This document shows, piece by piece, positions 56,302-64,000 of a stretch of DNA of 64,000 bases. Source of the stretch: Tomocerus qinae (taxonomy: Eukaryota; Arthropoda; Collembola; Entomobryomorpha; Tomoceridae); assembly GCA_020055645.1 (NCBI GenBank), contig CM034546.1:71672001-71736000 (forward strand). Reading direction: 5' to 3'. The translations under genes were made by a program, and so were the position numbers. The notes beneath the pieces were generated by a model. It searched no databases, was not told the origin of the DNA, and saw nothing but the letters and a program-made list of their open reading frames with translations. Numbering within the stretch: position 1 is the first letter of the stretch; each line of letters begins with the position of its first letter.

Positions 56302-57916
56302 AATAAAATGATTTTTATATCAAAATAACTGTATAAAGCTTTTACAATAAAGCCAATAATATATAGATATTTGGTAAAACATTATTTAGGTTAGGCATTA
56401 ATATTTTTTTCTGAAACTTTTACCAACTGATGATCCAAAATTGGCAATAAACAAGTCCATTTGGAGTTGGAGGAATCATAACCAATAATACAAGTTTTAA
56501 CTACCACTTTCAGAGTTCATTTAACTTAAAAATAATGTGAAATATTTAAAAGCAAGTCGTAAGCACGTAGAATATATTGAAATGGCCAAATAATGCTTTT
56601 AAGAACGTATCCGGTATGGGGAAAAGGGGCTGAGCACTCCCTCAATCTGAGAAAAAGAGAAGTTTAATTTATGTATAATAATAAGTGAAAAAATATTGCC
56701 TTTTAAGCTTTGTAAAAAATATATTGCTTTTTGTTCCTGTTCTTAATGCCAATGGGTTATTATCATTATAGCTACCAAGAAAAGTAGTTAATATATCGAC
56801 TCTTGGCCTTTATCAATTACCAAGGCTTGCAAACGTGAGCAGCCTGCATTGACAAGTCATTGGAAATTGAAGTGTCTAGCTATAGAATTTAATATTCAAT
56901 AAATTAATAATGATTAGCGTATATGATGTCACATCATGTGGTTGTTTACTTTAGAGGTTCTATTGACAGCCGTCGAGGTTATTTTATTTCACCCTGGGTT
57001 AGCTTCAAATTTCATATCCAATCTTTAGCATTTTAATACATTTTTAAAGCCATGGATATTTACGTCGTAGGCTAATGTAGGCAAGCACGTATCCAGGAAT
57101 TTGACCTAGGGGGGGGGGCATATTGCTAAAATCATGGCATAATCGCGCGGAGCGCGAAAATTTTTTTGATTTTTAACCTTTTTTGACAAAAAAATTGCCT
57201 TTTTCTGGCTACTTAGGGGGGGCCCAGGCCCCCCCGGCCCCCCCTCTGGATACGTGCTTGAATGTAGGGCGTAGGGCTCCAGTCACCAGTAACATCCAAT
57301 ATCTCATAATGTAAGACTTATGAAACTTATGACGTATTAAATTATAGAACTTAGTATTGCACTTTCCTCTATTTGTACAATTAACAATTTAGCAATACAT
57401 TGCGAGAGCTATATCTAATAATATCTATATCATATAAACGGTTGGAGTTTATTTACCTAACTCAGTAAGCTGAGAACTAATTGACCAATTAGAGGAAGTC
57501 ACTACGCACAAATCAATAAATGACTAATTAAAAGCTATTACATAGTGAGTCTATAGTGCGAGTGCGAGTTGTATAGAGAAAAACAGAAAACTTATCTCTA
57601 ATGTATGGCATAATAAATGAAGATTGTGTACTTATTCCCGTTTTGAGATTTCTAAAGTTCGAGACCTTCGAGATTCTCCTATATTTACTTTCACGTCGGC
57701 ATTTTCTACGTACTTGGCCTTGGTTATTCCACAAAATGTAAATCATTTCTATAACGCGTTATTGACATTGTGCATTGAACTTTGAATGCAAACCGTGTAT
57801 ACGTCAATACGTCGGTCAGTCGTATTTATGATTTATTTACTCCTATTACATATTTAAACAATTTTCTAGCACGACATACTTTGCTTACGCGTGCTAGATT
57901 TCCATTTCAGCTAGTA
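56302..57916. other. Intergenic, receptor to Helitron
   Basis: Apart from the MITE at 57082-57260, no gene or repeat family is recognised. The open frame 57528-57746 (minus) has no features I can support. Confidence 0.45.
57082..57260. mobile_element. hAT MITE with 8-bp target duplication
   Basis: Ends CAAGCACGTATCCAGG and, inverted, CAAGCACGTATCCAGAGG. Flanks both AATGTAGG (57074-57081, 57261-57268). Contains TCGCGCGGAGCGCGA and long G and C runs. Same family as 52261-52441. Confidence 0.88.
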
Positions 57917-59116
57917 TCTCTATATATAATCGCAGACTTGATAAAGCAATAAATTTACCTGTCTATGTCTGTACGTGTGGTAGGGAGAACCAAGGAAACC
58001 TGCATATGTTACGTTACGCAAAACCCACTCCCCCATGTGTAACGCAAGTGCTGACTGTAGCAATTTTGAGTACCTCCTCCTCCCATTAACTGCACACGTA
58101 ATATATGCAGGCTCCTTAAAAGCAAAATGCGCAAGTCCAATTCCTCTAAGCCACCGAAATGAGTCGTTTCATAATATTATCATGATAACATCAAAATAAT
58201 CTCTATATTATAACCATAATAGAAATTTACATAAGAAGGTGGAATTATGAGTGGTGATGGAATGGAATGATTAGCGAAAGGAGACATTTCGTAATAATCG
58301 TAATGTGCCTTATTAAATAGTATTTCAAGACTTCTAATTGTTGGTTCAAACTGGTTCTGATATATCGGCAAATTATTCAATATTTTTTAGCAGAGCTGGA
58401 TATACTTTTTACTATCCTCTTGATTCCATTGGGCCATTTGGGTCATTTTGTAGAATGAAATAACAGTACTGGGAGCCAGAGCCACTATTTATTCTATAAA
58501 AATATTTATTCGTAGATTGTACTCATGGGATTTGTACGGTTTTCCAAAATCCCACGGGGAATCTTATTTTTTTGATTTTAAATGGGAAGCGTTTTGGTAA
58601 ATTTGTGAGAGTTTTTTCGAAAATAGAGTTTTTCATTGTTCCCTGTATTGTATGCTACGAACTACAGTTATTAATTTGGTGTAGGAAATTCCTTTTTATG
58701 AGGAAGTTGGGGCTGAAGCTAATTTTACCAGCCCCTGTACAGCACCGTATTTAGAAGTCGATTTCAGAGGGGGCAATGACGTCAGACACTTATATGCATT
58801 AGGCATATTCGAGCGACGTGCGAAAAATTTTGGCTTATTTTGTCTAAAATTAGTCAAAAATAGCCTAAAACGAAATATTTTGGTATTGAGAGAAAAAATT
58901 TTCCCTTGGATTTTGGGGGGTTGCTCCCTATGCCCCCCCTCAATACAGTCTTGCTACTGTAGAAAATAAAAGTATACTAATTTAAATATAATTTGTTTTT
59001 ACAAATTTAACATAATAACCTAATGGGGTGTTTTCGAAATAGTTTTTATTACTGTGATGGGTGGCCTGCTGAATTTCTTTTGAGTGCTAGATTTGCCCCT
59101 TAGCTGGGTTCACTAG
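57917..59116 (+). mobile_element. Non-autonomous Helitron, copy 2, with inner insertion
   Basis: Starts A/TCTCTATATATAATCG and ends GGGTTCACTAG/T. Matches copy 1 (15829-16479, inverted) from 57917 to about 58480 and from about 59030 to the end. The 550 bases between are extra: they include a candidate short element from CAGCACCGTATTTAGA (58740) to a GGGGGGG/CCCCCCC-flanked end near 58970. No Rep/helicase coding. Confidence 0.75.
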
Positions 59117-60314
59117 TAAAATAATAACAACAAATAACATGGCATTTGGCCTTGGCATTCATGGGTGGGACAACGAACGTCGACGGGAGACAATAAATAA
59201 TACATTTGTCTCAATGCAGGCCATGCATGTCCAATTTTAATATCATGTAAAAAAGCAAGGAGCACGTACCCATGAGATGATTCCGAATTCCGACGGGACG
59301 GTATGTGCCCGGTCTTTTAAAGCGGCAAAAACAAGTTTAAATACAGAAACGAATAAAATCAACACGTTAGCGCGTTGTAAAAATCAGCTTTCTGTTTTCG
59401 GGGTTAACCATTTTTGCTGTGTTTTTGTCAAGAGGACCAAGTGGTGTAAAAACAACGCGTAACTACACTATAAAGTAAGGCATTTAGGTTTTAAATTATT
59501 AAAAAAACTCTTCTAACGATTTTGAATAAAGTAATGAAGTCTTTTTAAATCCTTAATCCGCTGTCCGCATCCGCACAGTTGTTAGTTGAATTAAATTTGT
59601 TTCTCACAAAACCAAATTCGTATTAGAGACATTTCAATACTTATTAACTATTCATATGTTAATTTGGTGAGTTGTCACTTTGTCACCAATTGTGAGAAAC
59701 CTTTGTTATTAGGAAATATCACGAAATATTTGAAAAATGATATTTGTAATGAAGTACTTAAAACATCGTCAATCGTTTTTCTGGAGAAAAAAACATGCAT
59801 TCAGCAGCATTTATAACCTGTACTATTAGTCAACAGTTAACAGTAAATACCCAGACACCAGAGTTACAATTTTTCAAGTATTGATCATAATTTCGGCACC
59901 ACACTGCAAAAAGTTTATCCATGCCAAAATTATTTCTATCATCCATGTTTTTGATTTTTTTATGGCAATAATGTATTATGGAGCATCGCCGGGGTACTTT
60001 TCCCAGGGCCCTGCAAATGCTAGGGTCGGCGTCGGCCATAAAAGGGTGCAACAAAATCAATGGATTTTAAATGGATAAAAATTATTTTTTAAAAACAGTT
60101 GAAAGTTTTTGGAAATTCTGTTTAATTATTAATTTCCAACTACCCAAAATGGGCATGATTTTATCTTTTAAGTGCAAGTGGTTCCAATACCATAACACCG
60201 TTTTCAAAATCGTATATATTTGAGATTTTTCTACCGATTCTTCAATTTCCAAGTTCAATCTAATTGTCAATTGTATTTTTTTCAGCTGTCATAAGCTACT
60301 GGGGAAGATCAAAG
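59117..60314. other. Upstream region of MATH-BTB gene G
   Basis: No gene supported. The start-codon exon of G probably begins at 60286 after acceptor TTTTTTCAG, giving a 5' untranslated intron as in the other MATH-BTB genes; the donor exon was not located. A more upstream in-frame start (60264) would lie in that intron. Confidence 0.4.
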
Positions 60315-61973
60315 ATGGGGGATATAAAGTTCACCATAAAAACTGAAATTCCATCCAAGCCTGTCGATGCTTTTGCAATAACAGATGTAAGTGTATACTG
60401 TATTTTTATATTCTTCCGTTTCGGCATATCTAAAACCTATAACTTGAGTTAAAATACGTTTTAGAAGGTTAGAGTTCTTTTTGAATACATTAAAGTATAA
60501 TTATTGTCGTAAGATCAAAGAGGAGATCTTCGATTTCCGCTGGGATGTAAAACATTTTGAACAACGCCTTCAAAATAAGGACCCGAATAACATTTTAATG
60601 TCTCCAACGTTCACATTTGAAGCAGAGGATAAAAAATCTTGCTACCAATGGTGATTATTTTCCATTTACACTTAAAATAATTTTAAATTAATAAGTATGT
60701 AATAAATATATTATATGGTGACGTAACTTATATTTTACAGGCAAGTCAAGATATTTTGGAAGAAGCAGAAAAAGGCTAACGTAGAAGAGGAAGACGAATT
60801 TCTTTCAATATTTATGTATTTTGTAAATGCAAAAAAATCTACACGCGTGGCGTTCCATTGTGAATTACTTAACAATGAAATATCTTGGCTTAAACGTAAG
60901 CATATTAATATCACAAATTATAACAAATTATTTAAGTAATTACCGAATGAACTGAACTGATCAAGTACAATAATTTAATGAGTTTTAATTTAGGTCTTGG
61001 AGAATGTGACTTCAATTCAGTTGGAGGAAATGGGTGGAATCAGTTTTTAAACGTCTCAATGCTACTGGACAAAAAGAACAAATTATTGGAAGATGACACT
61101 TTAAAGCTTCGCTTTCAAGTTAAAATGAGAAACGACTCAGCGTATGTGGTTAATAAATTCAAAGGAGAAGCTAAAAAGAAATCTCGGAAACGAAAGTACT
61201 CCCTTATCTCCAGTTACAGTAACTTGTTTTGTTCCAAAACGTTTGCGGATGTCTCTATCAAAACCAAGACTTCAATTCTGAAAGCTCATAAGGCCATTTT
61301 GTCTTGTAATATTCACTTCCCTAGCCAATATTTAATTACGCAACGATGCAAATATGTTTTAAGTCAGAATAAATCTAAAAAATATATTTTTTTTCAGGCC
61401 GAAGTCCAGTTTTCTTTGCAATGTTCCAAAGCGAGATGTCTGAAGCAATTAATAACGAAGTCGACATACCGGATTTTGATGAAGAGGTCGTGAAGGGAAT
61501 GTTGGAATACATTTATTGGTATAAAATGAACTTTTTAATTAATATGTTATCATACTTTCAAGAAATTTTTCGTTGAGACGAAAATAATTTTATTTCAGTG
61601 GGGAGATATCTCTTGAATGTATGACTAGAAAATCTCACGAAATATTTCAAATTGCGGACAAGTACGATATCGCAGGATTGCAAGAAGAGGCTGAAGAACA
61701 TATTGGATGTAATCTTTCCATTAACAACGTTGTAGATGCCCTAATCTTGGCGGATAAAAATCAAATTATGGACATAAAGTCAAAAGCCATGAAATTCATA
61801 AACAAGTAATTGTTTTAAGTCAACATTTTAAAGTCATCATAATTATAATTTAGGTTTATGAAATATACAAATATGAATTTAGGAACAAAGCTGAATTGAA
61901 GAAGAATGGAGGATTTCAGAAAATTATGACATACAGTCGTTCTTTAATTGAGGAGCTATATTTAGTTGAGTGA
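60315..61973 (+). CDS. MATH-BTB protein G, older divergent member
   Basis: Exons 60315-60386, 60514-60650, 60741-60895, 60994-61305, 61398-61518, 61599-61805, 61883-61973 give 364 codons plus TGA. MATH domain starts FDFRWDVKHF; a Lys/Glu-rich loop (WKKQKKANVEEEDEF) replaces the equivalent loop of the others; BTB from FADVSIKTKTSILKAHKAIL to PVFFAMFQSEMSEA; tail YDIAGLQEEAEEHIGCNLS. A second basic patch (KGEAKKKSRKRKYS) just before BTB could be a nuclear signal, as SPOP relatives act in the nucleus, but that is inference. The start MGDIKFTIKT was chosen over the upstream in-frame ATG because a splice acceptor lies between. Exon scheme identical to A-F. Last gene of the cluster in the window. 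Confidence 0.88.
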
Positions 61974-63011
61974 GAGCATTTGAAAAGTGTTTTTGTACAA
62001 AAAAGTACTTCAAAACTATATTGCCGTTAGAATAATTTTAATAAAATTTCCACATAATAGATTTTAACGTAACTGACTAATTCAATATGATACAGACTGA
62101 GAAAGAAAACAATTTTATGCCCTAAATTTAATTGATTTCTTGCCATAAAATTTACCCAAGTGATTATATATAAGTATCTTTAATATTTTTTGTATTTTAT
62201 GATTTTATTGTTTTTTAATTAAAAATGGGAAATATGTTTCAACTTTTGGTGGTTCGTTTTTATTTGTTCTAAACTTTAGTATTACCGGCAGGCATCCTGA
62301 AAACCAAATTCTAGACGATATTACTGTTGCCACTGCCAAAGTCACAGTCCTATAAATATGGTATAGTTGATATTAAAATAGAGTAATTATAGTGACGCAT
62401 TTAGTGGTTATTAAGCTGTCAATCTTAAATACACATATAGTTAAATTATATTAATTAATTTAAACAAGGAACTTTCCTAAATGGATATATCGATATTAAC
62501 TAATATTTTTTTGTTTTTTTCCTGAAAGGTAAGTAGGGCATAATAAATTTCCAAGCATAGTAGTTTTTCCAGCAAAAAATGTCTGGCAAGTACCTTTATT
62601 TAGTGAATCAGCACATTCTTGCGTCACAGTTGCAAATAGTGTTTCTGTTCATTTCTGAATTTTCGCATAGGAATATTGTGTCAGTTCATTTCTGAATTTT
62701 CGCATAGGAATATTGTCTGTTCATTTCTGAATTTTCAAATCTTAATTCTTATTCTAAGTAGTGTTATATTAACTTGAAATTGTCTAATCTAAAAATTAAT
62801 AACTGTAACAATGCATTCAAATACTCTGTTATGCTCTGTAAATTATCTCTTGTTTGTATACTCCTTCCTGATGTTAAGTTTAACTACCTGCGGTTTCTGT
62901 TTTCTTCATGTTCAAAGGGAGTGAGATAAAACCCTTTTGTATGAGTTCGCGTTTTGTCGACGTATTATTTTTATTATAAACATGAAAATTCTATTAGAAC
63001 TAATTTACAGA
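61974..63011. other. 3' flank of gene G
   Basis: AT-rich; no gene supported. A short tandem repeat at 62647-62737 is listed separately. The open frame 62937-63146 runs into the palindrome and is not supported. Confidence 0.45.
62647..62737. repeat. 35-37 bp tandem repeat, about 2.5 copies
   Basis: Units beginning GTTCATTTCTGAATTTTCGC start at 62647, 62684 and 62719. Confidence 0.85.
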
Positions 63012-63836
63012 AGAGTAAATACATATGAGACCACGCAGGCTGGGAACAAGTTGTCACAACCAAAGTTGTTACTTTCAGATTCTAATCTACTTAGGGATAT
63101 GAAAAAACCAATTTCAGGATTTTTATTGAAAACCCGCCGTTTTTAAGTTATGGCGGTTTTCCGCCTTATGTCGTTCATCTATGATTCATTTCTAGACTAC
63201 TGGACCGATTTTCATGAAACCAGCGCCATTCTTCCCGCAAACGCTTTCTTCACATGGCCCTTTTTTAAGTTTTTCAATTTTTTTCCAAAATTTTGAAAAA
63301 AATTTTGAAAAATTTCGAAAAATTTTGTTTTTGATTGTTTTTATTAGAACTATTATTAAATGCGATAAAAACACTACTTCTGACCAAAATCTCAATAATA
63401 ATGGTGTATATATCAAAAATGAAACCATTGAAATGAAAGAATGAAAACCACTATTGAGTTTTTGCTCAGAAGTAGCGTTTTTATCGCATTTAATAATAGT
63501 TCTAGTAGAAACGTTCAAAAAAAACTTTTTCGAACTTTTTCGAAATTTTTTTCAAAATTTTGAAAAAAATTTGAAAAACTAAAAAAGGGGCCATGTGAAG
63601 AAAGCGTTTGCGAGAAGAATGGCGCTAGTTTCATGAAAATCGGTCCAGTAGTTTAGAAATGAATCATAGATGAACGACATAAGGCGGAAAACCGCCATAA
63701 CTTAAAAACGGCGGGTTTTCAATAAAAATCCTGAAATTGGTTTTTTCATATCACTAAGTAGATTAGAATCTGAAAGTAACAACTTTGGTTGTGACAACTT
63801 GTTCCCAGCCTGCGTGGTCTCTTATGTATTTACTCT
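63012..63836. repeat. Long near-perfect palindrome (foldback element)
   Basis: Left arm about 63012-63405 and right arm about 63453-63836 are inverted copies with only scattered differences; the loop is about 47 bases. Outer ends are AGAGTAAATAC / GTATTTACTCT. Arms include ACCACGCAGGCTGGGAAC and AACCGCCATAAC-type blocks. The open frames on both strands here (63192-63518, 63214-63444) follow from symmetry and low-complexity A/T runs, not coding. Probably a foldback transposon; a transcript across it would form a long hairpin. Confidence 0.9.
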
Positions 63837-64000
63837 GAAACATTTACCTAATAGAACTGTAATTACCACTTTCGAAACCCTTAATGCAATGAGTCATCTT
63901 TACTTAATTATGTTTTCTAAACAAGCAATAAACAACGTTAATACGTAATAATATTATACATTCTGTTCCGTTTTGCTAATTTTCTGCTATAAATACAGGA
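63837..64000. other. Right edge, nothing recognised
   Basis: 164 bases of AT-rich sequence after the palindrome without a visible gene or repeat. Confidence 0.5.

Noticed and set aside
57528..57746. 72-codon basic open frame
   Set aside because: No features beyond length; AT-rich surroundings and no homologue in the window.
63192..63518. Open frames on both strands of the palindrome
   Set aside because: Mirror images caused by the inverted repeat and A/T runs.
1..64000. CRISPR arrays, operons, tRNA or rRNA genes
   Set aside because: Sequence is eukaryotic; no regularly spaced repeats of that kind and no tRNA-like fold with TTCRA arm was noticed by eye. A tRNA scan would be needed to be sure.

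Overview
The window looks like AT-rich arthropod DNA: short introns with GT-AG ends, chemoreceptor-like membrane proteins, BEL/Pao, Helitron, hAT, Mutator-like and pogo-like transposons. A springtail or related hexapod is my guess, but nothing here proves the taxon. Gene models were built by hand from splice signals, codon phase and comparison between paralogues inside the window.

The main content is a family of seven MATH-BTB genes (probable CUL3 ubiquitin-ligase adaptors of the SPOP type), named A to G here: A 5847-7599 (-), B 9366-11297 (+), C 13375-15107 (-), D 29403-31144 (+), E 33200-35736 (+), F 51887-54143 (+), G 60315-61973 (+). All share seven coding exons with intron phases 0,2,1,1,2,2. 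B, D, E, F and G read through intact. A has a 2-bp insertion and stop inside the BTB domain. C has lost a splice donor and has a stop next to an acceptor. A, C and D form one young subfamily and B and E another; F and G are older. Flanks of A, C and D, and of B and E, are duplicated too, and at least two duplicated flanks survive with no gene between them.

Between the MATH-BTB genes lie a gustatory-receptor-like gene (37300-38715 +), a second one (54806-56301 -), a receptor pseudogene split by a Mutator-like element (19577-21655), a Star-like FkbM-type methyltransferase gene (23420-26945 +), a secreted FAD amine-oxidase-like gene with two frame breaks (40130-43790 -), and an F-box protein gene (48344-50523 -). 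The F-box gene next to MATH-BTB genes puts adaptors for two cullin ligase types in one locus.

Layout: 1-3989 is the 3' part of a BEL/Pao retrotransposon with LTR; 3990-19267 is duplicated MATH-BTB cassettes with Helitron and foldback insertions; 19577-21718 is receptor pseudogene plus transposons; 23420-26945 is the methyltransferase; 27067-27833 is a hAT inside a hAT; 27856-36850 is the D-E cassette pair; 37300-50523 is receptor, oxidase and F-box genes; 51887-61973 holds genes F and G around the second receptor; 63012-63836 is a near-perfect 0.8-kb palindrome. Several transposons have visible target-site duplications, and intact paralogous copies show some empty sites.
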